Made by a program: the position numbers and the translations under genes | Notes under the pieces: model-generated | Seen by the model: only the letters and a program-made list of their open reading frames with translations | Databases searched by the model: none | Told to the model about the DNA's origin: nothing | Shown: piece after piece, positions 34,329-46,123 of the stretch | Layout of the letters: each line of letters begins with the position of its first letter | Position numbering within the stretch: the first letter of the stretch is position 1 | DNA from: Isoetes taiwanensis | Lineage: Eukaryota; Streptophyta; Lycopodiopsida; Isoetales; Isoetaceae | Length of the DNA stretch: 64,000 nt | Assembly (NCBI GenBank): GCA_021234155.1 | Contig: JAJEKV010000290.1 | Location: 124,001 to 188,000, forward strand | Reading direction: 5' to 3'

Positions 34329-37238
34329 CTAGTAAATGGGTGCCCGGCGTTGCCGGGCTAATGTCCTGGGATAGTCTTTACTTGCCCTTTTAACATCTAT
34401 ATATGCAAATTAGACAACGACGCATGTTGATATTCGAATGGGCATTATTTGCTTTTGTAATTATTTTTTTTTATTGAAATTCCCTAATGCGGTGATCATC
34501 TTTGTTCATGGATTTTTCCAGAGAAAACAATGCTCAAAATGTGTGCCCGATGTCGTTTGCTCATAAATACGCGGACAATGTTCATATAGGGCTTCAATGT
34601 AAGATTGATCCTATGGAGTCGGTACCCTATGGATTCATATAGATTCTTATCAATGTCCATCTCAAATCTACATGCACTTGTGTTGCCATGATGCTGCATA
34701 AGTGTGTGGTGTGTGTGTTAATATGGACCTTACTTGGGACAGGGTTGTACCCTTAATGGGGTTCATGCCAAAGAAGTTGTGGTAATATCTCTCAAAATAA
34801 CCTCTCATAAATAAATTCTCATAAATAAATTCTCATTACGTATTGCATTGCATAACCTCTCATTACATTTTTTGCATTGCATCATGGTCATAGAATCGCT
34901 TTGTTGATGTGCGCTTTGTTGATGTGTTTCTGGAATTACCAATCATAATATATTTTCGTGATATTTCCTTGATCTCCATCTTTATTTTAAGGCCAGCCAA
35001 ATGATCTCCAATCTTCAAACATCTTCAATCAACAGCTTATAAAGGTTGCAACACATTCATCACAAAAAATTTCTGAAACAATCTCTATAGCTCGATAACA
35101 ATCTCTAGCATCCAAGCATTGTATTTTGATCCTGGCTGTGGATGTGCCCGATTGCTGAGCAAGCTTGAAGAGCATCATATTTGTTGTCAAACTATGTCGA
35201 GGATGTGCAGGCACACAAACAGATGTTAAGTTGTTTGAAAGGTATGAATCAAGCATGCAGGGTCTTTTTCTTGCCACGGTCGGTCTGGCTTTTCTTGCCA
35301 CAATCTGTTAACCCCCCAAAAAAAAGGAAAAGATTGACCTTAACAATCCTTTGCTTACAGCAGATATAAAATCCAAGTGTGGCATCTTTGACTCTGCAAA
35401 ACCAAACATGAAATTACTATTGTAATAATGAAATAACAACATGTCAGTTTTGCAGCAATAAACTGATGAATGGCGCAATCTAATCTACTGTCCAGAGATC
35501 TTTCAACAATTAATGCATAGATGTAGAGATATACCTCTATGATAGAACATGTGGCAGGGCACTTCTGGTGCAGGAAGGCCAAACTGTTGACATCCGTCCT
35601 TCAAGTTTGCCATGGCATGTCTTACTAATATTGAGGTATCGAACCTTTAGATGCATCTATTTTTCTGAAAATGGTAGAAGATCAATCTGAATATTCCAAC
35701 ATGATGCGATAGACAGACGTACCTACATTTACCAGCAAATTTAAGCCTTTAAATCTCGTTAACAAAATATAAGACACCGTATAAGACGGCATAGAATGGC
35801 AACAAATGCAATAGCAGAAGAAAATAGTAACTATTTTGTATTGAAGAAAAGCAAGACAGGTTCTGGAAGATGTAGCTAATCAAATCAGAATATGTAGATG
35901 CTTTCCAGAATTCCGAAGGCAAAGCAACCTTGCAAAAAAAATTAGATTCAAATAATACAACATCGTAATATAGCATTGGGTAAGCAGCGTAGAAAAATGG
36001 CCCTGGATCACAGATTTTGACCTGAATATGATGCATGAACCCTGCAAAAAATGGATACGACTTAATAGCACCAAATCTCAAACTGTGCAGTGTTGCAAGG
36101 CATCTGTGCCATAGCTCAAATTGCAAGCTGCAAACATAATATGAAGAATGCAGACCTTGAAGACTACCGTGCCTAAAATTGGCCTGCCATCTCCAAGAAT
36201 AGAAAATGTACATACAAAAGAACCTAGTCACAATCTTTGTGCAATTTTCATATTCGCTAAATCGATATACTGCACACATTGATGGTAAAAAGTTCATGTA
36301 GTGCAAACTTTTATTGTACAAACACACATACTTCATGCAGATGTTCTACTATATCAGCTAAAAACTTGGATATGCCATAACTTCTGTAAACAACAGACAT
36401 TGATTGCCACACCCAAACCTGCCACCTACTTCATCTTTATAATTCCTACTTAATCTTCTTTCAGCAACAATTATGTACCTTGACTTAGGGGTTTAGTTTC
36501 AACTGCTCATACCTTACTGGAGCTGAAACTAATCGTGAGACTTCCTTGCCCAGGTCGCCAAATATAAAATAAGAAGAAATGGAATAATCTGTAAGCAAAT
36601 TTTGAGATCCACCTGGACCAAAGATTGGGTCGTTTGTAAAACTGTTTCTTATGTATTCTCGGTTTTGCACAAGAAAGAGCATATGTTAAGAGAAGCAAAG
36701 AAATTTACGGCAAAAATCCACCCTAAAAAAGAAACCAATCGTCTACGATGTTGAATGTGAAGTCCAACTCGCTATCCAAACCGCTATCCGGCCGGTTAGG
36801 AGCCTTCTTGAGACGGAATGGAGGATAGTGGGAAAATACGTCTCCAATGTGGTTTAATAAAAACATGTCTAATAATCGGTAAGAAATCACCGCTCCTAGA
36901 TATCCTTGCAAGCAAGAACCATTTCGATGCAGAAGAAAGCAAAGGGAAGAATAGTCATTCCAAAATGGCCGCTCAAAATATCTGCTTCAGCGACTCCTCT
37001 TTATTGCGATTCCTCTGCTTCAGTGACTCCCGGCTATGGCGGGGAGCCAGCCCAAAAAATTATTCCATCCGTTAAAGCCGAGAAAAAAACGTATGTCACT
37101 CAACCCTTGCCCTAAAAATTTCCATGCCGGATTTCAAATTTCTGATCACAAAATTTCGCTTTTTGGCCGGATTTCGATGTCCACCGGCGGCCGGAAAAAG
37201 GAGGACACACCCCCCCAAACACAATTTAAGTAAGTAGA
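34329..37238 (-). mobile_element. Helitron 2, non-autonomous, about 2.9 kb
   Basis: On the minus strand it starts TCTACTTACTTAAATTG at 37238. It ends at 34329 with the hairpin GCCCGGCAACGCCGGGC (34358-34342), ACCCATTTA and CTAG, followed by T. The hairpin is identical to that of Helitron 1. The flanks are A (34328) and T (37239), as expected for insertion between A and T. No Rep/helicase frame is visible. The interior has several minus-strand segments preceded by pyrimidine tracts and AG (for example near 36040), which may be captured exons. Confidence 0.65.
34342..34358 (-). other. Helitron 2 3' hairpin
   Basis: This is the same 17-base hairpin as at 19909-19925, nine bases from its CTAG end. 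Confidence 0.8.
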
Positions 37239-37361
37239 TGTGGTCGGCTGGCTTCCAAAATTGCTGGGAGTATGCCTCTGCAAGAAACATGTTATTAAGA
37301 TTAGGCTTGGCAAAGGAAGCAAGATAATGCATGCTCTTCACTTTCTGGAGAGAACTGAGGG

Positions 37362-37386
37362 TTTTTTTTTTTTTTTTTTTTTTTTT
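37362..37386. repeat. Poly-T tract, 25 bases
   Basis: This uninterrupted T run lies next to coding-like sequence. It may be the remnant of a retroposed poly-A tail on the minus strand, or a simple slippage repeat. Confidence 0.8.
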
Positions 37387-37430
37387 GAAATTTATCATTT
37401 CATTTCTTCACAATGCTAACAACTTGTTGC

Positions 37431-37886
37431 TTTTAATGCAGTGCACTTTTTATGCAAGATTTCGAAGAGAATATCCAAAATTTGAAGTATCTTTCTCAGT
37501 ATTCCGTGCACTAAAACCTCCATTCGTTCAAAAAGTAAAGGATAGAGAAACTTGCTGTTGTGTGTACCACATGAGGCTTGCCTATGTCAGACAAGCACTA
37601 AACAAAATTAGGCTGGACAAAAATATCCATGGTGCTGACTGTAGTTGTACTTGTTTTGTCCGTGGTGCTGGATCGAAATGTGAAGCAAATGCAATGACCT
37701 ACAAATCATCAAGTGATTTGTGGAGGTCAATTGTATGTCCTAAAGATGTTGCAGATGAGTGATATGCTCATGATTGCATGTTGCTAAAATCCACTGCATG
37801 TGGCCCGTCTAAGTTACCTATGTGTCCTAAAGAACTAAACAAGACTTCAGGACATTTGGTAGAATGGAAAACCTTTGACAGGATAG
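37431..37886 (+). pseudogene. Cys-rich ORF remnant, probably transposon-derived
   Basis: The frame begins after a TTTTAATGCAG acceptor-like sequence and reads YARFRREYPKFEVSFSVF, then RALKPPFVQKVKDRETCCC, then YHMRLAYVRQAL, then DCSCTCF. One in-frame TGA (37760-37762) is followed by a further 36 open codons in the same frame (HDCMLLKSTACGPSKLPM...). It ends at a donor-like ATAG/GTGAGG at 37887. The layout of 'L(K/R)PFxV', clustered Cys and a following His resembles an unnamed family of transposon-associated proteins in algae and other eukaryotes, from memory and unchecked. Splicing to the next acceptor (37950) creates a stop, so it is likely dead. Confidence 0.4.
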
Positions 37887-38097
37887 GTGAGGCACAATTT
37901 TTTTTTCATTTGTGGTTGAGTTATTCTTTTGTGGTTGTATTTTCTTCTTTTCAGGTTTTTGAATCAGCAAAAGAGGCTGATGGCTTTTTCAGTGAATCTT
38001 TATAGGAGTCCACTGCAAACGAAGCCCAATTCACAAGGTACTCTTTTTTGTTTGCTAAAGCTTTGCTTGTATGCTGCCAAGCAAAAGCCCTTGCAAA

Positions 38098-38343
38098 CTA
38101 TGTTCGAACTTCATTGTTTACCAGTTTCTTCTGGTAAACTTTGTGGACAAGCTCTCCCAATTCCGATCTAAAAGCCGGTCTGACCAAACTGATCTTCATT
38201 TTCCCATTATCTAATGGGCTGCTCCAAATCTGCAGCCAATCACATTCACTCACGTCCTCGGTCTTCAACTGCTTGGGCTTTTTCCCATCTGCACATAAAC
38301 CACGAAAAGTAGCGAACTCATACTCTGTTCTAGCCACTGGAAG
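38098..38343 (-). other. Exon-like segment, minus strand
   Basis: After a good acceptor on the minus strand (TTCTGTTACAG), 80 codons stay open to a stop. They contain VARTEYEFATFRGLCADG, QLKTEDVSECDWLQIW, KMKISLVRPAF and ELGELVHKVYQKKLV, which have ordinary protein composition. I do not recognise the family. No convincing neighbouring exon was found. Confidence 0.35.
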
Positions 38344-39308
38344 CTGTAACAGAAGAGAAAACAAGTTAGAATTCAAAGCAAACCCCAAAAAAAATCGATT
38401 ATTTACCTTCTTCAGCATGTAATCCATTGCTATAACGAAAAAGCAATAGGCGCCCGATTGATTCAAGCAGGACTGAACGCAAAGGTCAAACAGACTCAAA
38501 ACTAAGTGCTTGATTGGAATAAGCAAATCCAAAACTGAAATCCACAAACAGGCTATGAATTTTCGACATCATTGAGGATCATAGCCAGAGGTGATTTCAC
38601 GCGCATTACGAGGCTCGTCGGAACCCTTCACGATGATTCAGTGGCAGCTTTCATGCATGCCCGTCGCTAGTCTTCACTGAACTGTACGGCCCGTCGAAGG
38701 CAAAAAAGCAGCGCTTGGACGAGGTGCTGAGGAGGTGCTGCAATTTCGCTTTTTTGTACACCACCAACAAAAAAAGACCCATGTGTTGAGGCTGAAATTG
38801 GAGCAGAGCTTGTCAAAAAAGGAAGAGCAGGGCAAGTCGAGTTTGCCGAGGTCAATTGGAGCAGGTCAAAATTGAAGCAAAAATGACAGGTCGAAAGCAT
38901 GACCGGCCGAAACTGAAATAGCAGGACAGATCGAAGTTGAATTTTGCTTTTCGTTCTTTGAAATTTTAGTTTTCATAGCTTCCAGTTATGTCCAATTTCG
39001 CATAGTGGAAAAATCATGTCTTATGGTAATATTGCATGCCTTATTTTAACGCAATCGAAAACTGATTTTTTAAAGACATGTCTAATGTATGGCATAGAGC
39101 CTGAAATGATGTCTTATAACAATGTGATATTCATAAAATAAGACTGTTGTGGAAAATATGTAGCATAATAACAGGGGGTTTTCTTTATGTTTTTGTACGC
39201 TTTTCACTAAGGTTTTTCTATGATTTCATGATGTATTCAAATGGATGTACTAATGCGTACATCTAGAGTGCACCATTTCTGAGCCATTGATTTTAGCCTT
39301 TTTTTTCC

Positions 39309-39421
39309 AATGGTCAACAACCAATGGCTCACAACAAAAGCCCTTTTTTGTGCGTGTGGTGCATAATGGTCAACAACCAATGGCTCACAACAAAAGCCCT
39401 CTTTTTGTGTGTGTGGTGCAT
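39309..39421. repeat. Tandem 56/57-bp repeat
   Basis: Two nearly identical units start AATGGTCAACAACCAATGG. They end GTGTGGTGCAT. Confidence 0.9.
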
Positions 39422-39711
39422 ATAGACACATGAAGGGCTTGAAGGGCGCATGTAGTGCAGTTTCCCTGTCGGCAACACATTTCTTATCATAACTTTTGAT
39501 CCAGAGCTCTGTTTGAGATGATTTTTATTGCTTTGAAAAGCTCTCTCCGAGTTCTTTTTGATAGTGTATGATATGGATATGTTTGGTTAAGTTATCTATG
39601 CTAAAACAGCAATTTTCCGGCCAAGTTTGGTAGGCTTTCACATCCTACCAGCTGATTAATACAGGATTGAGCTATTGGATATTGTTTTATGGCTCATTCC
39701 GAATGAAGCTT

Positions 39712-41071
39712 GCAAAAAATTACCATGCATTTTTAGATTTTGAGGCTTCTAGATCCGTGTGCTAACAAGCAGAAAAGTTTTCCACTTTGGTTTCTCACCA
39801 CAAGAATCCATGGAGGCCAAAGGCTGCTGTTAAATTCCAGTTGAAAAATGTTTGTGTATGGGTGTTGCAAACTTTATGACTTTCAGAATAATGGGATCAA
39901 TCTGCTCTATCTTTATGGTAACTTTTACTTATGTTCTGTTTGTTTTATTGTGATGAAATTCAAAAGCTACAGGTGATAAAAGCCTCAAATGAATTCTAGT
40001 TTTTTTTTGGTTTGAATTCTAAAATTTTTTGTCACCAGGGAGGAGGGGGATGACATCCCTAAGGCCCCGAAAAGAAGGGCAAAAATTTTTTTTTTGCAAC
40101 ACAAACCATTAACATCCAACATATAAAAATTAAATCCCCCAACACATAACAACCATTGACATTAACAACCAACACATAACTACCATTGACATTAATTAAC
40201 ACAACCATTGGGTCCAACACATTTAAATTAAAATCCCCTTAAACCCCTTTAGTTTGGGTGCATATTCACACGGGGGTGACGAGGGCGGCGGAGAGCCCTC
40301 ATAATTGTATTTTGCACGTACGAAACCAACACCATATAGTATTCCGCTTGAAATCTTATAGTATTTTGCGAATCTTGTTATACAGTATAGCAAATTTTGT
40401 GCTTGCATACCCCACAAACGAGGAACTTTATGTACGGTGTAGATTAAGGAATAAGGGGTGAATATTGCCTATCCAAATGGCTCTTGTTGCCCCCGAGTCA
40501 CCCCCATGTGAATATGCACCCAAACCAAAGGGGTTTAAGGGGGATTTTAATTTAAATGTGTTGGACCCAATGGTTGTGTTAATTAATGTCAATGGTAGTT
40601 ATGTGTTGGTTGTTAATGTCAATGGTTGTTATGTGTTGGTTGTTATGTGTTGGGGGATTTAATTTTTATATGTTGATGTTAATGGTTTGTGTTGCAAAAT
40701 TTGGCTCTTCTGGGCCTTAGGGATGTCACCCCTCCTCCTCCCCCTCCCGATATGACAAAAAATTTTAGAATTCAAAAAAAAAAACTAGAATTCATTTGAG
40801 GCTTTCATCACCTGTAGCTTTTGAATTTCATCACAATAAAACAAATAGAACATAAGTAAAAGTTACCATAAAGATAGAGCAGATTGATCCCATTATTCTG
40901 AAAGTCATAAAGTTTGCAACACCCATACACAACATTTTTCAACTGGAATTTAACAGCAGCCTTTGGCCTCCATGGATTCTTGTGGTGAGAAACTAAAGTG
41001 GGAAACTTTTCTGCTTGTTAGCACAAGGATCTAGAAGCCTCAAAATCTAAAAATGCATGGTAATTTTTTGC
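39712..41071. repeat. 1.36 kb inverted repeat (arms of about 580 bp)
   Basis: The left arm runs from 39712 (GCAAAAAATTACCATGC) to about 40300. It is repeated in inverse orientation from about 40490 to 41071, with high identity along its length. Shared landmarks include GAATCCATGGAGGCCAAAGG, GATGAAATTCAAAAGCTACAGG and an AACACATAACAACCATTGAC repeat zone. The spacer is about 190 bp. Transcription through it would give a long hairpin RNA. There is no clear terminal target duplication and no ORF. It could be a foldback/MITE-type element or an inverted duplication that yields small RNA. Confidence 0.85.
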
Positions 41072-41650
41072 CAAATTCAAGGATTGAGGAACAAAACTTT
41101 GGCTTCTCCCTTCGTACTATGTCATAGTTTAGATCATGTTCATAGTTTAGATCAGTTTGAAATTTTTTTTTTGTCATTTATTGCCTAACTATTTATAGCA
41201 TTCAACACAAAGCAATATGTTATAACTTCATCTTTATCTTCATCTCACTTCCTTCGTGATTTGGCACAATGAATGCGTTGTGATGTAGATGTTGAATCTA
41301 GTCATGGATCTGGTTGCTCTTTCTTATAATTGAGAGCAATGATAGAAGAAAAGAATAAGCTAATCAATCAAATGCAAAATGCAATTTATGCATTAAATGA
41401 TAAACAATATCTGTGGATATACGATTTCCTTGTCGTTGGATCATGTGGGCATGCAATTGTGTTTTAATATGGAAGTTGGGTCACCATTTTGAGTTGAGGG
41501 TGAATCTCGTGATGCCACGTGGTATCCTTTCCATTCCGGAACAGAAGTTGGATTCAACATTTTGGCATAACAATTTTCGTCATTTTATATAGAATGAATG
41601 TTTTTTTAGCGTCAAGGGAGGCCAATCGTTCTATGGGATCCAATACGTGA

Positions 41651-41740
41651 GGCAGCATGCATATTACTGTCCGAGTTAAAAAACCCCCACCCCCAAGGGT
41701 TTTTGAGGAAAAAAATCTGTGGCAGCAATGACTGCTGACA
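41651..41740 (-). repeat. Stem-loop element A (conserved core, private stem)
   Basis: On the minus strand the core is TTTCCTCAAAAACCC, a G-run, then GGGGGTTTTTTAA. It is flanked by imperfectly complementary arms around CAGTCATTGCTG and CAGTAATATGCATGCTG. Confidence 0.5.
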
Positions 41741-42461
41741 AGGTGTACTTTCCCCTGTTTACATTGCACTTTCCATTGTTTTGCTATATTTTTCTCTTTC
41801 TTCTTCTTTATACAGGTATGCTACATCAATCTACCATAGCTTCAATCAAGAACACAAATTACACCATAGCTTCTTTATATAGGACCTCGAAAAACTAACA
41901 ACTCTTTCTTCAACAAACTTTGCTTTAGCCAATTCTGTGTTTTCCACCTTCGAAGATCTTTTTGCTCTATTTTTTCAAGAGCCAGAAAGAACAAGCTTCC
42001 TGCAAAAGATAATAACAAGCTAGATTTCAGCGTGCCCGGGAAAAAGACAAAAACTATGGGATAGAGACTAACAAAATACTCTGCGTCATGATGATTCCAG
42101 AGATGGAGATGAAATGTATAGGTGAAAAACAATAAAGATGTTTTTATTTGAAGCAATAGACCTTTTTGTTACTATTTTGTTATGGTTGTTTATGGAAGAT
42201 GTAGGGTAAAAAAGCATTGCAACTTCAAAATGTAGCGTAAACTATTAAATATATCCCTGAAACAACTACAACTATAGAGTTTTTTTTTTCATATATATAT
42301 ACCTATTTTGCTTCAGCTATGCAGCATATAATTTCTCAACTGATATAATTCTTCCTCTGTGTATGACTTGGCATTATATATACTTGAGGTTCTAGATGAT
42401 CGTCTTCAATTACCGAGCTCTCAGTAGTCATCATCGCCTATTTATATTTTCTTCTTGCTTG

Positions 42462-42550
42462 TGTAGTATCATCATTACTGCAAAGATTTTTCCCTTGAAA
42501 ACCTTTCAAGGCAGGGGTCTTTTAATCCTAGTAGTAATGGTTGTACTAGG
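42462..42550 (+). repeat. Stem-loop element B
   Basis: The core TTTTTCCCTTGAAAACC, then AGGGGTCTTTTAATCC, matches elements A and C. The flanking arms are GTATCATCATTACT and AGTAATGGTTGTAC. Confidence 0.5.
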
Positions 42551-43036
42551 CCATTGTATGGGTCCCATGGCCTCTTGGTCTTCATGGACGTTAGAAAATC
42601 TCGTCGATCCGAGACATCGGATCGACATTCTAGGATGGGGCGAGCATGCATGTCTTGCATGCATGCATGCATGCGGCGCATGCCCTTCCTGGTTGGGGTT
42701 TCGCTATTTTAGGCGCGATTCTGCATCAACGTCTCATCGGCGCTTCCTCTTCTCTCAGCAGTACCTTATTCTCTTTGAACCCACCCTCCCCCCCTTTTTT
42801 GTTTATTGTATTGTGCTCAAATTTACTGTTTATCATGTTTTTTCTTCCACCACATTTGGGTGATGCTTTTTTCACCCCCGGGTGATGCTTTCCCTCCTGG
42901 TATGTTTGTGTTGTCTCGTTTTGTTGTGTTGGTGATGTGCGGTGTACAGGGTTGGCGAAAGCACATCGATTTCGATTTCTCCATGCGGGGGTTTTTTGGG
43001 AGCGATTTCTATGCCTTACGTTTGTCCAAGCCCCTT

Positions 43037-43115
43037 GCCGAAGGCTTATCACTATGGTTTTTCCTCGAAAACCCGAAAGGGCGGGGTTTTTTAATCCCGG
43101 TGATAAGCTTTCGGC
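43037..43115 (+). repeat. Stem-loop element C
   Basis: The core TTTTTCCTCGAAAACCC, then GAAAGGGCGGGG and TTTTTTAATCC, is flanked by strong arms GCCGAAGGCTTATCAC and GTGATAAGCTTTCGGC. These give 15 bp paired with one mismatch. Confidence 0.6.
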
Positions 43116-45382
43116 AGGTACATCAGCCACACATCTATTAGCATTGTATTTTTTTGGGGTCCAAATGATATAATTGGATTTTCCCTTTATTTTTCGTGGG
43201 TAGTTCGCATGTGTGCGGCTACCCACTGTCCACCATTGTAGAAAATCTGCTGAGATGAATGAGAAGCCTATCTATGGGCGGTTTGTTGGTTTCATGCGAG
43301 CCCCATCCTATAATCTATTCTATTCTATTTTATTCTTACAAATGTCAACTAAATCTTTTTCCTCCCTCTTAGGAACATTTGTAATCTTTTTCATCTTTCT
43401 GTGCACACATAAACCAACCCTCAAAATGGCCATCTCAAGAATTTGTTTTTGTTGCTCCTCTATTTCATGGTGAAGATCCTACCTATGCCCGCAAACTCCA
43501 AATTCAATGATTCAAAAGATCAATAATGATAGAATGACAGTTATTCACAAATTTGGTGAGAATTTGGTGCAGTCTAATTGAAACTGGTAGAAGCCCCTGA
43601 CATGAAAGCTTTTATGCGATAGCATGCTGCATGCCAGTATTAGATGTTCAAAAAAAAAAAAATGCTCAAACTTAGATAGAACTCGAGAGCTCTAGCTATG
43701 TTAGAGCTGTGTGTACCTATTATGCAAAGCATACAGAGATCAGGCACTAAAAAGAGCAAGATCAATTTGCAACAGAGCCATAGCTCTTAAATTGATGTAT
43801 TCGGCAGCCTAAAACCCTGCTTACATCGTCGTCCAGAAGCCCTATTCTGTATGTAAAAATAGCACTTCTTGCAAAACATTTTTGGATCTATTGTAGTCGC
43901 CAAAAAAATGGATGCCCGCTTCTGAACGCTGTTTGTTATGAAAAAAGATTTCTATTCTCCTTGCAATCTTGCTTTTGCTAAAAGATCTCACTTTTTTAGT
44001 TGTGGTTGTCAACTATTAAAAAGGACACCATATTTTTCTTATATCTTTCAAAAAAAAAAAAAAAAAAAGGAGAAGGGCAGACTTGGAGCAAAGGTTAGCT
44101 GGGGTTTTGCACATAATATCCAGAAATGCAAAGTGAGGATTCTAGTGATGATGCTCCTAGCTTTCTGAGATGGATGCAAAAATGTGCACACATTGTAAAG
44201 TTTTTGCCTAATAAATGACGTATTCTATTTGGTGGTAGAATATACCAAATATATGAGTGTATATGGAATTTTAGAGGTTAGCTCATACAATGCTTTGGAG
44301 AAAAGCTAAATTTCCAAAAAATTAACCTTAATGTGATAAAAATGTAATGCACATGGGTGTTAGGCAAGCAAGGGTTGGGTAGTGTTATTAAGGATTTTGT
44401 TGTGGGTTTGCACTTTTGTTTATAAATGATATTTGTTAAGTACATTTTTCTTAGGGAGGTTGTATTCGTTAGTGCTTGTGGGGAAGGGTTGGAGAAACTA
44501 AATCATCATGGAGACATTTAAAGAACAATAAAATAGCATCTAACCTTATCTATAGTGAGCCTTCCATTCGATGATGATTCATCAATAAGATAAAAATCTG
44601 TTGATGAGTTATTTTGCAATTTGGTTTTGCATTTCTTATATGCATCCAGGAACAGAGCCAATACGATTGTGTATTTTCTACTTGAAAATGACTAACAACT
44701 ATGGAACCCAGATGCCTGCCAAGTTGAATTATCTTCACACCATGTGAAGATGAAACTGGATGTCCAAATTCTGAAGATTGAAATATGTCTACAAAGAAAC
44801 AAGTGAGTCATATGTCATTTCTTTGATGCATACAATCTTAAGACCAAGACTCCAAGCCTAGAGTAATCTAGCTTTAACCTACAAGTTCTTTGTTGAATTC
44901 TTAAACTTGTATGAACTTTAAAGTGCATGAACGTTGCTCTAGCCATATCTTTGTACATTGCAAAGCCTTCAACACTGGAACAGTAAGAGAAGCTTTAACA
45001 AATATAGCAAATTTATTTGCTTATGTCCACTTTTAAATAATTTAGTAGCATCCCTCTGCATTTACATAAAAGATGAATAAAAAGACTTCTGCAGCACAGA
45101 TTTGTTTGTCACACTATCCATAAGAATAGATAATGGAAACAAGAATGTACTTATGACAAATGTTCAAGTAATACTTGTATTGCACCGTGCACCTACACTC
45201 TAAGCCCTTGGCAGTGATGATTTTAGGGGCGAAATTTTGCAAAATAGCGAAATTTTAGGAATTTCAAAAGTAATGCCACGATGATGAAGTAGGTTCTGTA
45301 CAGTCCAAGAAAAGAAAATTTTCGCCCTACTTTTATGGGAATCGTGCCTTTTTTGGCTCCCGAAATCGGGGTCTCGCGCGGA

Positions 45383-45792
45383 CCAAAATCGCTTAAGCGA
45401 TTTTGGGAAAATCGCTATTCAAATTAGCGAAAATCGCTTAAGCGATTTTTAAAAAGCCGTTGCCGGAAAATGCGATCACCTGGCCAGGTGATTTTTTAAA
45501 AAAAAAAGCGAAAATCGCTTAAGCGATTTTCGCCTATCAGCGTCTGTCAGCGCCGACCCTGGCGGAAAATGCGATCACTGCCAGTGATTTTTTTAAAAAA
45601 AGAAGCGATTTTCGCGAAGTCGGGCGTCTGTCGGTACGACAAAAAAAAAAAAAATCGCTGTTTAAGCGCGTCCGTCATCCGTAGCAATACCGACGCCGGA
45701 CATCAGCGTCTGAAAAAAGCGAAAATCGCTTAAGCGATTTTCGATTTTTTTTAAGAATTAAAAATAAAAAAAAAATCGCGTAAGCGATTTTC
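45383..45792. repeat. Cluster of AAAATCGCTTAAGCGATTTT palindromes
   Basis: There are four perfect palindromes: 45383-45406 (24 bp), 45430-45449 (20 bp), 45508-45533 (26 bp) and 45720-45743 (24 bp). A one-mismatch copy lies at 45774-45792, and a partial GCGCTTAAGCG lies at about 45841. They sit within 500 bp upstream of the unidentified ORF at 45917, as binding-site clusters do upstream of transposase or regulated genes. Confidence 0.9.
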
Positions 45793-45916
45793 CATTCAAT
45801 ATAAAACAAAGCCTGCGGGTCTACCATATGTGTCAAAGGAGCGCTTAAGCGATCCGCCTTCGTAGTTTCTGAGTTCTGCCCGGCATAGTGCAGCTTGTTT
45901 GATAGGGTTTGTTAGA

Positions 45917-46123
45917 ATGTCGGATTCAGATTATGAGGATGAGGGCTCTATGAGCGAGCTTTCAGATGATGGCAATAGCGACTACTGGCAGGATTCATCT
46001 GACCAATCAGATGCCGATAGCTCTACATCGTCCGTTACCACAAGTGCTAGTCGTGGCCCCGGTGGTTCCAATGTCGTGCAGGAGGTGGTTCAGATGTATC
46101 CCGATCCGCGTAACCGGGCTTAG
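45917..46123 (+). CDS. Acidic Ser/Asp-rich ORF of unknown function
   Basis: This is a 68-residue frame starting MSDSDYEDEGSMSELSDDG. It is strongly acidic and Ser-rich to residue about 45, then more neutral (GPGGSNVVQEVVQMYPDP). It looks like the disordered N-terminus of a longer protein, because coding-like sequence continues in other frames to 47559. I do not recognise the family. The palindrome cluster immediately upstream hints at a transposon gene and its control region. Confidence 0.4.
   Translation: MSDSDYEDEGSMSELSDDGNSDYWQDSSDQSDADSSTSSVTTSASRGPGGSNVVQEVVQMYPDPRNRA

Larger units (their letters stand above)
41072..45380. other. Gene-poor region with three related stem-loops
   Basis: There is no credible gene. 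It holds the stem-loop set at 41651-43115, a (CATG)n stretch at 42655-42680, and an A-run at 44050-44068. It is otherwise AT-rich. Confidence 0.4.

Noticed and set aside
35749-36336. 195-codon minus-strand frame inside Helitron 2
   Set aside because: It is long, but the composition (F, Y, L, S rich throughout) is what AT-rich non-coding DNA gives. It has splice-like signals in its middle and no domain.
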